Below are positions 35,441 to 48,146 of a DNA stretch of 64,000 nt, one piece after another. The number at the start of each line of letters is the position of its first letter. The first letter of the stretch is position 1. The notes under the pieces were generated by a model, which had not been told where the DNA came from, did not search any database, and was given only the letters and a program-made list of their open reading frames with translations. Origin of the DNA: Pseudomonas viridiflava. GTDB lineage: Bacteria; Pseudomonadota; Gammaproteobacteria; Pseudomonadales; Pseudomonadaceae. A program made the position numbers and the translations under genes. Location of the stretch: assembly GCF_900582195.1 (NCBI RefSeq), contig NZ_UTHA01000014.1:1-64000 (forward strand), written 5' to 3'.

Positions 35441-35518
35441 CTTCGCGAGCAAGCTCGCTGCCACATGGGATCTGTGGCGTTCACAAATCCCCTGTGGGAG
35501 CGAGCCTGCTCGCGAAGG
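35441..35518. repeat. REP pair (outward-TTCGCGAG type, 78 bp)
   Basis: Inverted REP copies sit between two convergent genes. The left copy has a G in place of C (GCTCGCTGCCAC), a small decay from the consensus. Confidence 0.88.
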
Positions 35519-35525
35519 CGCCCGC

Positions 35526-35951
35526 TCAGGCGACGGAAATCTCGCCTTCGCCCGCCAGCTTGCGATTCAACTGATACCGCCACCGCACATACAACAGCGC
35601 CGAGCAGAACACCGCCAGGCTCGCGATCATCTCCAGCACACCAAACCACTGCCGGTTCGGGTCATACGCCGCCAGTGCGCCTTTGATGAAATACAGATTC
35701 ACCACAAAACACATCCACGAATGCCCACGGGCGCTGCCCATGATCATCGCCGGTGCGAGGACGATCCACGGGATCAACTCGACCAGCAGAATCACCCACG
35801 GCCGCGCGCCGTGCAGATCGGCGAACAGCAGATAGTAGGCAGCCAGCAAACCGGCGAGGGCGAAAAAGCTCAGCAGGCTGAGCACCCGCATCGCCTTCAC
35901 TCGCGGTTCAAGCCATTCGACACTGGGCAGAACCTTCGGCTTCTTCGCCAT
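35526..35951 (-). CDS. DUF2069 membrane protein
   Basis: The 141-residue protein has four predicted membrane helices (VLSLLSFFALAGLLAAYYLLF, VILLVELIPWIVLAPAMIMG, MCFVVNLYFIKGALAAY, LEMIASLAVFCSALLYVRW). DUF2069 proteins of this kind usually follow wrbA in Pseudomonas. It starts one base after the wrbA stop, so it is the last gene of the arsC-wrbA operon. Function unknown. Confidence 0.82.
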   Translation of the reverse strand: MAKKPKVLPSVEWLEPRVKAMRVLSLLSFFALAGLLAAYYLLFADLHGARPWVILLVELIPWIVLAPAMIMGSARGHSWMCFVVNLYFIKGALAAYDPNRQWFGVLEMIASLAVFCSALLYVRWRYQLNRKLAGEGEISVA

Positions 35952-35952
35952 C

Positions 35953-36899
<947 letters not shown>

Positions 36900-37012
36900 G
36901 GCGGGTCGCTTCTGGCGTAAAGTGGCGGCTATTCTAACTGTGCAGCGCGCAATCCAGAACCTTCGGAGGCAATGGGTCGCAGGCGCCTTCAAATTTTCAC
37001 AAGGAACACGAC

Positions 37013-37480
37013 ATGACACGGCGATTGGCAGCAGTATTGACGATAATCGGGGCGTTGATGCTGGGGGGCTGCGGCAATGATTACGGGATCGACCAGAATG
37101 GTCAGAAGGTTGCGTCCGAGCGTCTGGACAAACAATGGGTGGTGCTCAACTACTGGGCCGAATGGTGCGGCCCGTGTCGGACCGAGATCCCGGAACTCAA
37201 TCATTTGGCTGATGAGCTGAAGAGCAGGAACGTTGGCGTGTTCGGGGTCAACTTCGACAACGTTCAAGGCGAAGAACTGAAGAGCGCCAGTGAGAAGCTG
37301 GGCATCAAGTTCACCGTGCTGGCGCAGGATCCGGCGGAGTTGTTCGAGTTGCCGCGCAGTGAAGCGTTGCCGGTGACTTACATCATCGACGACAAGGGCA
37401 AGGTGCGTGAGCAGTTGATGGGGGAGCAGACGGCGGCGGGGGTGATGGCCAAGCTTGAGGCGTTGCAGGCGACCCAGTAA
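37013..37480 (+). CDS. TlpA-like thioredoxin-fold lipoprotein
   Basis: The 155-residue protein has a lipoprotein signal (ALMLGGCGND, lipobox Cys at about 20). A thioredoxin fold follows with the active site AEWCGPCRTEIPEL and the cis-Pro region ALPVTYIIDD. It is probably anchored in the periplasm, where it would reduce protein disulfides. The partner is unknown. It is divergent from arsC. Confidence 0.87.
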   Translation: MTRRLAAVLTIIGALMLGGCGNDYGIDQNGQKVASERLDKQWVVLNYWAEWCGPCRTEIPELNHLADELKSRNVGVFGVNFDNVQGEELKSASEKLGIKFTVLAQDPAELFELPRSEALPVTYIIDDKGKVREQLMGEQTAAGVMAKLEALQATQ

Positions 37481-37484
37481 CGTC

Positions 37485-37702
37485 AAAAGCCCCTCACCCC
37501 AGCCCTCTCCCGGGGGGAGAGGGGGCCGACCGCGGTGTCTGGCGAGTTACATCGACCTGAAAGATCGAGTCGATTGTAGATTCGCCAAAGCAAGATCCAG
37601 TCGATTATGGATTCAGTTGCACTCGTTCAAGTCGGTGTACTTCTCCAATATCCCCCAATCAGTCCCCTCTCCCCCTGGGAGAGGGTTAGGGTGAGGGCTT
37701 TT
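37485..37702. repeat. Long inverted repeat of a second palindromic family
   Basis: The left arm (37485-37524, starting AAAAGCCCCTCACCCCAGCC) and right arm (37664-37702) are inverted copies of one another. Each arm also contains its own palindrome (CCCTCTCCCGGGGGGAGAGG). About 140 bases without a gene lie between them. The right arm ends over the stop codon of the neighbouring minus-strand gene. It probably ends transcription from both convergent genes. Confidence 0.75.
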
Positions 37703-38105
37703 AGCCCTCTTCCAGCCACCAGCGCAGCGGCTTGCCTTGCGCCGGCCAGAAGCGCATCTGCTCGATGGGCGAGATGTCCCAGCGCTCGACATGTTCCAGC
37801 GCCTGCAGGAAGCGTTGCTCCTGCTCCATCAACGCCGGTGCACAGAGTTTGCGGGTCTTGCCGATCTTGCCGAAGCTCAGCTTGTCACCGTCCAGCGTAT
37901 ACGGCGCGAACCAATGGTTGCAGCCACCGTTGCCATAGGCGCGGCCATCATCGCCCAGGGTCACGGTCAGATGGCTGTAATCCATCAACGGCCGCTCGCC
38001 GATCCATTCCAGAATGTAGCTGCGGTTCTGTTGCAGTTGCACAGGTTCCGCCGCGCAACCCACCAGACCCACACCGACCATAGCTGTCAGGGCAAAGCGT
38101 TTCAT
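37701..38105 (-). CDS. META/HslJ-like lipoprotein
   Basis: The 134-residue protein begins with a lipoprotein signal (MKRFALTAMVGVGLVGCAAEP). It carries a META domain typical of HslJ (YGNGGCNHWFAPYTLDGDKLSFGKIGKTRKLCAPALMEQEQRFLQAL). HslJ in E. coli affects novobiocin resistance and heat response; the molecular role is unknown. Its ATG overlaps the stop of the upstream gene (ATGA). Its stop lies in a repeat arm. Confidence 0.82.
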   Translation of the reverse strand: MKRFALTAMVGVGLVGCAAEPVQLQQNRSYILEWIGERPLMDYSHLTVTLGDDGRAYGNGGCNHWFAPYTLDGDKLSFGKIGKTRKLCAPALMEQEQRFLQALEHVERWDISPIEQMRFWPAQGKPLRWWLEEG

Positions 38106-38539
38106 CACGCTGGCTCCTGGCATTTCGGGCACAGGTGCTTGTCGCCAGCGGCTTTCCAGCCCAGCTCGGCGATGCGCGCGGTGGCGGCCGGTTTCTCGGC
38201 GGTTTTGCCGAGTTTGGCATCCACGGCGAATTCGAAGCTCAGCTCTTTGGCGCAGCTGTTGCAGTTGACCTGCCATGTGTGGATTGCCAGTTCGCCGAAC
38301 ACCGGGCCCGTGGTCATCGCGGTCCATTGGCCCGGCGGGTTGATCAGGTGGCGGACGGTTTCAACGGTCAGGCGCATGGACAAGTCCTTGCTGCCTTTGA
38401 GGGTAACCAACAGCGCGTCACCGATGCGAATCGAGCCACCATTGCCGGTGACCTGATAGCGGCCCGGAACAAGGGCACGGCATTCGGTGAGGGTGTGTTG
38501 CGGGTTCATCAGGGTGTAGCGGAAATCGTGTTCGACCAT
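38105..38539 (-). CDS. Conserved hypothetical protein with paired CxxC motifs
   Basis: The 144-residue soluble protein has two cysteine pairs (NCNSCAKELSF and HLCPKCQEPA), consistent with a zinc ribbon closing over ~50 residues. The N-terminal half is beta-rich (YQVTGNGGSIRIGDALLVTLKG). The start at 38539 follows GGAGGACCC. It is translationally coupled to the META lipoprotein gene. Function not recognised. Confidence 0.72.
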   Translation of the reverse strand: MVEHDFRYTLMNPQHTLTECRALVPGRYQVTGNGGSIRIGDALLVTLKGSKDLSMRLTVETVRHLINPPGQWTAMTTGPVFGELAIHTWQVNCNSCAKELSFEFAVDAKLGKTAEKPAATARIAELGWKAAGDKHLCPKCQEPA

Positions 38540-38672
38540 GGGTCCTCCAAATATGCGCGACATGCTAGCACGGGCTTGATTGCAGAATGATGCGCGCGTG
38601 CGACCTTCGATCCGGTTCAAATCGACGGGCGCTCATGGCAAACTGCCGGCCTCGAATCTGAAGGAACGGAAC

Positions 38673-39125
38673 ATGGCGCTGATCGAATGTTATGAATGCA
38701 AGAAGAGCATCAGCTCCGAGGCCAACGCGTGCATTCATTGTGGGGCTCCGATGGCTGAGCAAACCGCTCACGCCCAGGCAGTCGCGGCACCGGCTCAGCC
38801 TTCGACGATTTCTTTCGGCAGTCTGCCGCGTAACAGGGCTGTGCCCGAAGTCACTGCTCCAGCGCCTGAACCGCAACCTTTACCGAAAGTCATGCCGGCC
38901 GCCGCCCGGCGTCGGCGCCAGCAGCCCACCGAGCAACCGGTTGCCGAGCAGGCCAATGCCGACGGCAGTCGGCCGGTGGAAGGCTGGCTGAAGATCATGA
39001 TCTTCCTGCTGCCCATGGTTTTCGTCTGGTTCCTGCTGCGCTACGGCCATTCGATGAAACAGCGCTTTTTTGGCTTCGGCTGGCTGGCGTTGTTGATTCT
39101 GGCGTCTTCGCTTTCACCGAAATAA
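38673..39125 (+). CDS. Zinc-ribbon membrane protein
   Basis: The 150-residue protein opens with a zinc ribbon (LIECYECKKSIS and CIHCGAPM). It continues through a Pro/Ala/Glu-rich linker (about 30-100) and ends with two hydrophobic helices (WLKIMIFLLPMVFVWFLLRYG and FFGFGWLALLILASSL). The arrangement suggests a membrane-anchored zinc-ribbon protein of unknown function. The ATG at 38673 follows AAGGAACGGA. Confidence 0.72.
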   Translation: MALIECYECKKSISSEANACIHCGAPMAEQTAHAQAVAAPAQPSTISFGSLPRNRAVPEVTAPAPEPQPLPKVMPAAARRRRQQPTEQPVAEQANADGSRPVEGWLKIMIFLLPMVFVWFLLRYGHSMKQRFFGFGWLALLILASSLSPK

Positions 39126-39137
39126 ACGGAATAAATC

Positions 39138-40127
39138 TCAGCCCTCGACCTGGTTCTGTGGCGCTCCCGCCGCCCAGGTCGCGATGTTGTGCAAGGTCGT
39201 CGCGGCTATTGCACCCAGCGCTTCACGGGTCAGAAAGGCCTGATGCGCGGTGATGATCACATTGGGAAAGGTCAGCAATCGCGCCAGCACATCGTCCTGC
39301 AAGGGCAGGTCGGAGCGATCCTCGAAAAACAGTTGTGCCTCTTCTTCATAGACATCCAGCCCCAGATAACCGAGCTGGCCGTCCTTCAAGGCATCGATCA
39401 GTGCCGGTGTGTCGACCAGGCCACCACGTCCGGTATTGATCAGCATGGCGCCGGCCTGCATATGCGCGAGTGAGTCGCGGTTGATCAGGTGTTTGCTTTG
39501 CTCGTTGAGCGGGCAGTGCAGGCTGATGATTCGCGACTGCGCGAGCAGTTCCGGCAGGCTCAGATAGCGTGCGCCCAACGCCAGCACATCCGGGTTCGGG
39601 AACGGATCGCAGGCCAGCAACTCACAACCGAAACCGTGCATGATTTTCGCGAATGTGGCGCCGATCTGTCCGGTGCCGACAATCCCCACCGTTTTGCCAA
39701 CCAGATCGAAACCGGTCAGGCCATGCAGGCTGAAATCGCCCTCACGGGTACGGTTATAGGCGCGGTGCAGACGACGGTTGAGGGCCAGGATCAGCGCCAC
39801 GGCGTGTTCGGCCACCGCATGCGGCGAGTAGGCCGGTACACGCACCACGGCCAGTCCCAGGCGTTTCGCCGCGAGCAGATCGACATGGTTGTAACCCGCC
39901 GAGCGCAGCGCAATCAGGCGCGTACCGCCAGCGGCCAGACGCTCCAGCACCGGTGCACTGAGGTCGTCGTTGATAAATGCACAGACCACTTCGTGTTTAT
40001 CGGCCAGCGCCGCCGTGTCGAGGCTGAGCCGGGCCGGTTGAAAGTGCAGCTCGATACCCGCCGGGCAAGCGGCGCCGAGGAAACTGTCGCGGTCATAGGT
40101 CTGGCTACTGAAAACGAGCGTGCGCAT
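39138..40127 (-). CDS. ldhA: Fermentative D-lactate dehydrogenase LdhA
   Basis: The 329-residue D-2-hydroxyacid dehydrogenase reduces pyruvate to D-lactate with NADH. The nucleotide site is VGIVGTGQIGATFAKIM. The catalytic Arg is in NTGRGGLVDT, the Glu in LDVYEEEAQLFFEDRS and the His in ITAHQAFLT. The start at 40127 (MRTLVFSSQTYDRDSF) follows GGGAGGATT. The gene lies downstream of gacS, as remembered for P. aeruginosa. Confidence 0.93.
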   Translation of the reverse strand: MRTLVFSSQTYDRDSFLGAACPAGIELHFQPARLSLDTAALADKHEVVCAFINDDLSAPVLERLAAGGTRLIALRSAGYNHVDLLAAKRLGLAVVRVPAYSPHAVAEHAVALILALNRRLHRAYNRTREGDFSLHGLTGFDLVGKTVGIVGTGQIGATFAKIMHGFGCELLACDPFPNPDVLALGARYLSLPELLAQSRIISLHCPLNEQSKHLINRDSLAHMQAGAMLINTGRGGLVDTPALIDALKDGQLGYLGLDVYEEEAQLFFEDRSDLPLQDDVLARLLTFPNVIITAHQAFLTREALGAIAATTLHNIATWAAGAPQNQVEG

Positions 40128-40209
40128 TAAATCCTCCCGGAACATCGATACGGATTGAATCACCCCAACCCACTTTAGCGGTGCTGGCGTTGACCGGCAT
40201 TGCCGTGGA

Positions 40210-42963
<2,754 letters not shown>

Positions 42964-43182
42964 GCCTATCTCCTGCATCCCGCTGATCTGTTGACTCATG
43001 CGTGCATCCGGCACGCGACATGGGCGCAGTGTAGCGATTTGCTCGCGGGCAATCTCCGGAAAAATGCTGTCAGGGTGGGTCAGGGCGCCGACGCTCGTTT
43101 GTCAGAAAGGCCAGCCTTGTGTTGCCCGCTGTCCGACAATCTTGAATAATCGCGTTCAACTGAGAATTACTTGCAGATACTC

Positions 43183-43905
43183 ATGACTCCTGTTTCCGCT
43201 GGCCAGCCACGCATTCTTTCTATCGAAGACGACCCGGTCCTCGGCGCTTATGTTCATGAGCATCTGGGCCGCAGCGGCTTTCAGGTGACCTGGTGCCAGA
43301 ATGGCCAGGAAGGCCTGAACATCGCCAAACGCCAGCCGTTCGACGTGGTGCTGATGGATATCCTGTTGCCGGGCATGGACGGCTTGAAGGTGTTGACGCA
43401 GTTGCGCCAGAGCCATTCGACGCCGGTGCTGCTGATGTCGGCCCTTGGTGCCGAGGCGGATCGTATCAGTGGTTTCCGTCTGGGCGCCGATGACTATTTG
43501 CCCAAGCCCTTCAGCATGGCCGAGTTACATGTGCGTATCGAAGCGATCCTGCGCCGGGTCGCGCTGGATCGGCGACCGGCATTGCTGGCGGCGCCAGTGG
43601 CGGTCGGTACGCTGCGCTTCGACGATGAACAGTGCGAGGTGTTTTTCCGTGAACAACCTGCCGGGCTGACCCGCAGCGAATTCCGTTTGCTGGAAACCCT
43701 CAATCGCAACGACGAGGAAGTGCTGAGCAAAGCCTTCCTTTATCAGCACGTTTTGCAACGCGGCTACGCGGCCCATGACCGCAGCCTCGACATGCACATC
43801 AGCCAGATCCGCCGCAAACTCAAAGCCATCGGTTACACCGAGCGCGAAGTGCGCACTGTCTGGGGCAAGGGTTACGTCTTGAGCGCCGCTGATGAAACGC
43901 TCTGA
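43183..43905 (+). CDS. OmpR-family response regulator (PirR-like)
   Basis: The 240-residue regulator has a receiver (ILSIEDDPVLGAYV, phospho-Asp in VVLMDILLPGMDGLK, Lys in DDYLPKPF) and a winged helix (GLTRSEFRLLETLNRNDEEVLSKAFLYQHVLQRGY ... VWGKGYVLS). Its place next to gacS corresponds to PirR of P. aeruginosa, tied to ferric-enterobactin uptake; that link is from position, not proven. The ATG at 43183 was preferred to a TTG at 43171. It overlaps the kinase gene by 14 bases. Confidence 0.85.
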   Translation: MTPVSAGQPRILSIEDDPVLGAYVHEHLGRSGFQVTWCQNGQEGLNIAKRQPFDVVLMDILLPGMDGLKVLTQLRQSHSTPVLLMSALGAEADRISGFRLGADDYLPKPFSMAELHVRIEAILRRVALDRRPALLAAPVAVGTLRFDDEQCEVFFREQPAGLTRSEFRLLETLNRNDEEVLSKAFLYQHVLQRGYAAHDRSLDMHISQIRRKLKAIGYTEREVRTVWGKGYVLSAADETL

Positions 43906-45316
43906 ACTACCGGGGCGGCATTCACTGTTCTGGAAACTGGCGTTTCTGCTGGTGGCGTTCTGTCTGCTGATGATCTGGCTGAGCTGGTCGTGGGGCCGTT
44001 ATATGGAGGAGCGCAACCAGTTCCTCTCCGACGAAGCGCGCGGCACTCTGACGCGTTACGCCGCGCAAGCGGAACAGGCGTGGCAGCACGGCGGCCGCAG
44101 CGGGGTCGATGACTGGTTGCAGAGCATGGAATTGCGCGAAGCCAGTTGGGTCGGGGTGATCGGCGGCAACTTGCAGTCTTTGAGCAATGACCCGCTCAAT
44201 GATCAGGAGTTGCAGCGCCTGACGTTCCTGCGCGGCCTCGACTGGCCGATTCACAAACAGGGGCGGCCGTGGTTGCGCATTCCATTCCCCAAAGAGCCGT
44301 CTGCCGGCAGCCTGGTGATCGAATTGCCCGAACGATTCCTGCCGGGCAAATATCGGCTGTTCTGGCGCGTTATCACTAACGGCGTGATTCCCGGGCTGTT
44401 CACATTATTGCTGTGTGTCGGTCTGTATCGCCTGCTGGTGGTGCCTCTGAATAACCTGCGCGAACAGGCCAATGCCTGGCGCGCCGATCAATTGAATGTG
44501 CGCCTGTCGAGCGGGATTACCCAGCGCCCGGATGAACTGGGTGAACTGGCCCGGGCGTTCGACTCGATGTCCGAACGCCTGCAATCCACCGTGGCTCTGC
44601 AACAGCAATTGCTCCGTGATCTGTCCCACGAGTTGCGCACGCCGCTGAGCCGGCTGCGAGTGGCCAGCGAAAGCGAGCAAGACCTGGTGCAGCTACGCGA
44701 ACGTATCGGTCGTGAAGTCGACGGTATGCAGCGGCTGGTCGAAGACACGTTGCAACTGGCCTGGCTCGACACTGATCGCACTCCGCTGCCGGATGAAGCC
44801 ATTCAGATCCAGGCCCTGTGGGAAATGCTCACGGATAACGCCTGTTATGAAAGCGGCTGGCCGAGTCTGCAATTGCAGTGTTCGGTCGAGGCGTCGTGCT
44901 GGGTGCGTGGCAATCTGAATACCTTGGCGCAGGCGCTGGAGAACATTTTGCGCAACGCCATTCGGCATTCGCCTGCGGGCGGGATCGTCCGGCTCGATGG
45001 ACGGCGCGATGGCGATTACTGGCACCTGTGGCTGGAAGATCAGGGCGGCGGCGTAGCGGAAGGGGATCTGGAGCGGATCTTTTCGCCGTTCACCCGGCTC
45101 GACGGCTCGCGGCCCGGTGATGGTGGTTTTGGCTTGGGGTTGAGCATCGCGCGCAATGCCGTGCAGCGTCAGGGCGGCAGTATTTGGGCGGAGAACGGCG
45201 GGGCGGGGTTGCGGTTGAATTTGCGCTTGGTCGCTGAGGGTGATTTCGCGCCGCCTGACGCATTCGCGAGCAGGCTCGCTCCCACATTGGAACTCGGTTC
45301 ACCGCAGATCGTGTGA
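43892..45316 (+). CDS. Sensor histidine kinase (PirS-like) with a REP-encoded C-terminus
   Basis: The 474-residue kinase has helices at about 15-35 and 155-178 flanking a ~120-residue periplasmic domain. HAMP, the H box (DLSHELRTPLSRLRVASESE), and an ATPase (NILRNAIRHS, DQGGGVAEGD, GFGLGLSIARNAVQRQGG) follow. The catalytic core ends near residue 450. The last ~20 residues (including FASRLAPT) are translated from a REP palindrome at 45263-45286, so the gene appears to have lost its old stop and read into the repeat. It overlaps and pairs with the preceding regulator. Confidence 0.85.
   Translation: MKRSELPGRHSLFWKLAFLLVAFCLLMIWLSWSWGRYMEERNQFLSDEARGTLTRYAAQAEQAWQHGGRSGVDDWLQSMELREASWVGVIGGNLQSLSNDPLNDQELQRLTFLRGLDWPIHKQGRPWLRIPFPKEPSAGSLVIELPERFLPGKYRLFWRVITNGVIPGLFTLLLCVGLYRLLVVPLNNLREQANAWRADQLNVRLSSGITQRPDELGELARAFDSMSERLQSTVALQQQLLRDLSHELRTPLSRLRVASESEQDLVQLRERIGREVDGMQRLVEDTLQLAWLDTDRTPLPDEAIQIQALWEMLTDNACYESGWPSLQLQCSVEASCWVRGNLNTLAQALENILRNAIRHSPAGGIVRLDGRRDGDYWHLWLEDQGGGVAEGDLERIFSPFTRLDGSRPGDGGFGLGLSIARNAVQRQGGSIWAENGGAGLRLNLRLVAEGDFAPPDAFASRLAPTLELGSPQIV
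45263..45286. repeat. REP palindrome inside the kinase 3' end
   Basis: TTCGCGAGCAGGCTCGCTCC and the following CACA form a REP copy within the coding sequence, encoding FASRLAPT in its frame. Confidence 0.9.
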
Positions 45317-45371
45317 TCAACATTTAATAGTGTCATCACTGCTGACACTATTCTGCGAATGACACTACTCC

Positions 45372-45398
45372 CTGTGGGAGCGAGCCTGCTCGCGAAGA
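45372..45398. repeat. REP palindrome, common type
   Basis: TGTGGGAGCGAGCCTGCTCG lies in duplication unit A. With the copy in the kinase gene it forms an inverted pair about 135 bp long. Confidence 0.88.
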
Positions 45399-45570
45399 GT
45401 CTCTGCGCATCACCACCAATGAAAATGGCTCAACACAAAAGTCGCACCACTGGCGCGACTTTTATCGCTTACTCCCATCCCATAGGGAGTGTGTTTTACC
45501 CGCAGATTGTTTGAGCAATACAAGACAGTGTCTGCACTGCTGACATTATTAATAGAGCAACACGGGTCAC

Positions 45571-45597
45571 TGTGGGAGCTGGCTTGCCAGCGATGAG
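45571..45597. repeat. REP palindrome, second type
   Basis: TGTGGGAGCTGGCTTGCCAG followed by CGATGAG is a distinct REP class. It lies in duplication unit B, at the place where unit A holds the common type. Confidence 0.8.
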
Positions 45598-45766
45598 GTC
45601 ATTTGCATCACCGCAAACAAAAATGACCCAGCGTAAAAGCCTCACCAGTGGTGAGACTATTGCTGCTTATTCCCATAAACCATAAGCACCGCACTTTGCG
45701 TGATATGGCCTTCGCAGGTTTGCCGGTATGATAGGCGCCCCCGCACGTCTGGATTGCGAATACGCC

Positions 45767-46669
45767 ATGACCCTGCAGTACCCAACCATCGCCGATTGCG
45801 TCGGCAACACTCCGCTGGTGCGTTTGCAGCGCCTGCCCGGTGCTACCAGCAACACCCTATTGCTCAAGCTCGAAGGGAATAACCCGGCGGGTTCGGTCAA
45901 GGACCGTCCGGCGTTGTCGATGATCACTCGAGCCGAGTTGCGCGGGCAGATCCACGCTGGCGATACGCTGATCGAAGCGACCTCGGGCAACACCGGGATC
46001 GCCCTGGCCATGGCTGCGGCGATCAAGGGTTACAAAATGATCCTGATCATGCCGGACAACTCCAGCGCCGAGCGTAAAGCGGCAATGACCGCCTACGGCG
46101 CCGAGCTGATTCTGGTCAGCCAGGAAGAGGGCATGGAAGGCGCCCGCGATCTCGCCCAGCGTATGGAAGCCGAAGGCCGTGGCAAGGTGCTCGACCAGTT
46201 CGCCAATGGCGACAATCCGGAAGCGCACTACACCACCACCGGTCCGGAAATCTGGCGTCAGACCCAGGGCACCATCACCCATTTCGTCAGTTCGATGGGC
46301 ACCACCGGCACCATCATGGGCGTGTCGCGCTACTTGAAAGAGCAGAGCGACAAGGTGCAGATCGTTGGACTGCAACCGATGGAAGGCTCAGCCATTCCCG
46401 GCATCCGTCGCTGGCCGCAGGAATACCTGCCGAAGATCTATCAGGCTGACCGCGTCGACCGCATCGTCGACATGGCGCAAAGCGAGGCCGAAGACGTCAC
46501 CCGTCGTCTGGCCCGCGAAGAAGGCATCTTCTGCGGCGTGTCCTCGGGCGGTGCGGTGGCAGCGATGCTGCGCCTGTCCAAAGAAGTTGAAAACGCGGTG
46601 ATCGTCGCGATCATCTGCGACCGTGGCGACCGTTATCTGTCGACCGGCATTTTCGACGCGCCCAACTGA
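45767..46669 (+). CDS. cysM: Cysteine synthase B (CysM)
   Basis: The 300-residue PLP enzyme makes cysteine from O-acetylserine and sulfide or thiosulfate. The PLP lysine is in [14 protein letters not shown], the substrate loop is [22 protein letters not shown], and the phosphate-binding loop is [27 protein letters not shown] near the end is also typical. The ATG at 45767 gives the usual N-terminus. The following rlmD start shares the last base of the stop codon. Confidence 0.95.
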   Translation: MTLQYPTIADCVGNTPLVRLQRLPGATSNTLLLKLEGNNPAGSVKDRPALSMITRAELRGQIHAGDTLIEATSGNTGIALAMAAAIKGYKMILIMPDNSSAERKAAMTAYGAELILVSQEEGMEGARDLAQRMEAEGRGKVLDQFANGDNPEAHYTTTGPEIWRQTQGTITHFVSSMGTTGTIMGVSRYLKEQSDKVQIVGLQPMEGSAIPGIRRWPQEYLPKIYQADRVDRIVDMAQSEAEDVTRRLAREEGIFCGVSSGGAVAAMLRLSKEVENAVIVAIICDRGDRYLSTGIFDAPN

Positions 46670-48045
46670 TGGCCAAGCACGAGAGAGGCCTGCGCTTTCA
46701 GCCCACGGGCGGAAGCAAGGCGCCGCAAATTCCGACCGGCAAAAAGCAGCGCTTGAGCATCGAGCGCCTGGCCAATGACGGTCGCGGCATCGCGTTTTCC
46801 GAAGGCAAAACCTGGTTCGTCCTTGGCGCCCTTGCCGGAGAAGAGGTCGAAGCGCGGGTGCTCGGCGCCCACGGCAAAGTGGTCGAAGCGCGCACCGAGC
46901 GCGTGTTCAAGGCCAGCGAACTGCGCCGCCCGGCACCGTGCCAGCACGCCGGCCGCTGCGGCGGTTGCAGCGTGCAGCACTTGCCCCACAGCGAACAACT
47001 CGCCCTGAAACAGCGCATGCTCGCCGAGCAATTGTCCCGCGTTGCTGGTGTCGAACCGGAAGAATGGGCAGCGCCGTTGACCGGTCCCGAGTTCGGCTAT
47101 CGCCGTCGTGCCCGCATTGCGGTGCGCTGGGACATGAAAGCGAAGAAGCTCGAAGTCGGTTTCCGCGCCGCGGGCAGTCAGGACATCGTCGCGATCAGCG
47201 AATGCCCGGTGCTGGTACAGCCCTTGCAGCCGATCATGACCCGTCTGCCGGAGATGCTCCGTCGTTTGAGCAAACCGCAGGCGTTGGGTCACGTCGAGTT
47301 GTTCAGTGGCTCGTCCCTGGCAGTGTTGCTGCGCCACATGGCGCCGTTGTCCGAAGCGGATCTGACCATCCTCAAGGATTTCTGCCAGTTCCATGAAGCG
47401 CAATTGTGGCTGCATGGCGAAGGCGAGCCGCAACCGATCGATGCGACCCAGTCGCTGGGTTATCGCCTGGAGCAGTGGGATCTCGATCTGGCGTACCGCC
47501 CGGGTGACTTCATTCAGGTCAACGCCGGCGTCAACGAAGCCATGGTCGCTCAGGCGCTGGACTGGTTGAAACCGGGCAGTGACGAGCGCGTGCTGGACCT
47601 GTTCTGTGGCCTCGGCAACTTCGCCTTGCCGTTGGCCAAAAGCGTGCGTGAGGTGGTGGCGGTCGAAGGCGTGCAGACCATGGTCGAACGTGCCGAAGCC
47701 AACGCCGCCAGTAACAATTTGCATAACACAAAGTTTTTTCAAGCCGATTTATCCCAGCCTTTGACCGATGCCCAGTGGATCGGAAACGGCTTTTCTGCGG
47801 TACTCTTGGACCCACCGCGTGACGGTGCTTTCGAGGTGGTTCGCAAGCTGGCGACCCTGGGTGCCAAACGGTTGGTGTATGTGTCGTGCAACCCCGCAAC
47901 TCTGGCGCGCGACACGGTCGAATTGATCAAGCAGGGCTACCGGTTAAAACGTGCCGGGATTCTCGATATGTTTCCTCAGACGGCACATGTCGAGGCCATG
48001 GCGTTATTTGAAGCGAGCCAGGATGGCTCGTCTGAATCCGTCTGA
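46669..48045 (+). CDS. rlmD: 23S rRNA (uracil-1939-C5)-methyltransferase RlmD
   Basis: The 458-residue SAM enzyme has an N-terminal TRAM domain ([37 protein letters not shown]) and an Fe-S cysteine cluster ([15 protein letters not shown]). The methyltransferase domain follows ([19 protein letters not shown]), with LLDPPRDGA and the catalytic Cys in [13 protein letters not shown]. It methylates U1939 of 23S rRNA. Its ATG shares a base with the cysM stop, so the two are coupled. Confidence 0.95.
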   Translation: MAKHERGLRFQPTGGSKAPQIPTGKKQRLSIERLANDGRGIAFSEGKTWFVLGALAGEEVEARVLGAHGKVVEARTERVFKASELRRPAPCQHAGRCGGCSVQHLPHSEQLALKQRMLAEQLSRVAGVEPEEWAAPLTGPEFGYRRRARIAVRWDMKAKKLEVGFRAAGSQDIVAISECPVLVQPLQPIMTRLPEMLRRLSKPQALGHVELFSGSSLAVLLRHMAPLSEADLTILKDFCQFHEAQLWLHGEGEPQPIDATQSLGYRLEQWDLDLAYRPGDFIQVNAGVNEAMVAQALDWLKPGSDERVLDLFCGLGNFALPLAKSVREVVAVEGVQTMVERAEANAASNNLHNTKFFQADLSQPLTDAQWIGNGFSAVLLDPPRDGAFEVVRKLATLGAKRLVYVSCNPATLARDTVELIKQGYRLKRAGILDMFPQTAHVEAMALFEASQDGSSESV

Positions 48046-48146
48046 TCTGTCCGCGCAGCGCTCGCTTTAGCCCCGCGAGCGCAAACGGACAATAAGGATC
48101 AGCGATTTGACGCATTGAATCTGCGTCGTAGGGAAGGTAAAGCAAG

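Larger units (their letters stand above)
45323..45686. repeat. Diverged tandem duplication holding two different REP types
   Basis: The 450 bases before cysM hold no gene but two related units. Unit A (~45323-45483) has TAGTGTCATCACTGCTGACA, a REP, CATCACC, AAAATGGCTCAACACAAAAG, CACCACTGGCGCGACTTTTA and a TACTCCCAT tail. Unit B (~45522-45680) has CAGTGTCTGCACTGCTGACA, a REP, CATCACCG, AAAATGACCCAGCGTAAAAG, CACCAGTGGTGAGACTATTG and TATTCCCAT. They match in order and spacing but have drifted. Confidence 0.7.

Noticed and set aside
37701..38327. Longer start for the META lipoprotein at 38327
   Set aside because: It would remove the lipoprotein signal and run through the upstream gene; the ATGA junction at 38105 is the natural start.
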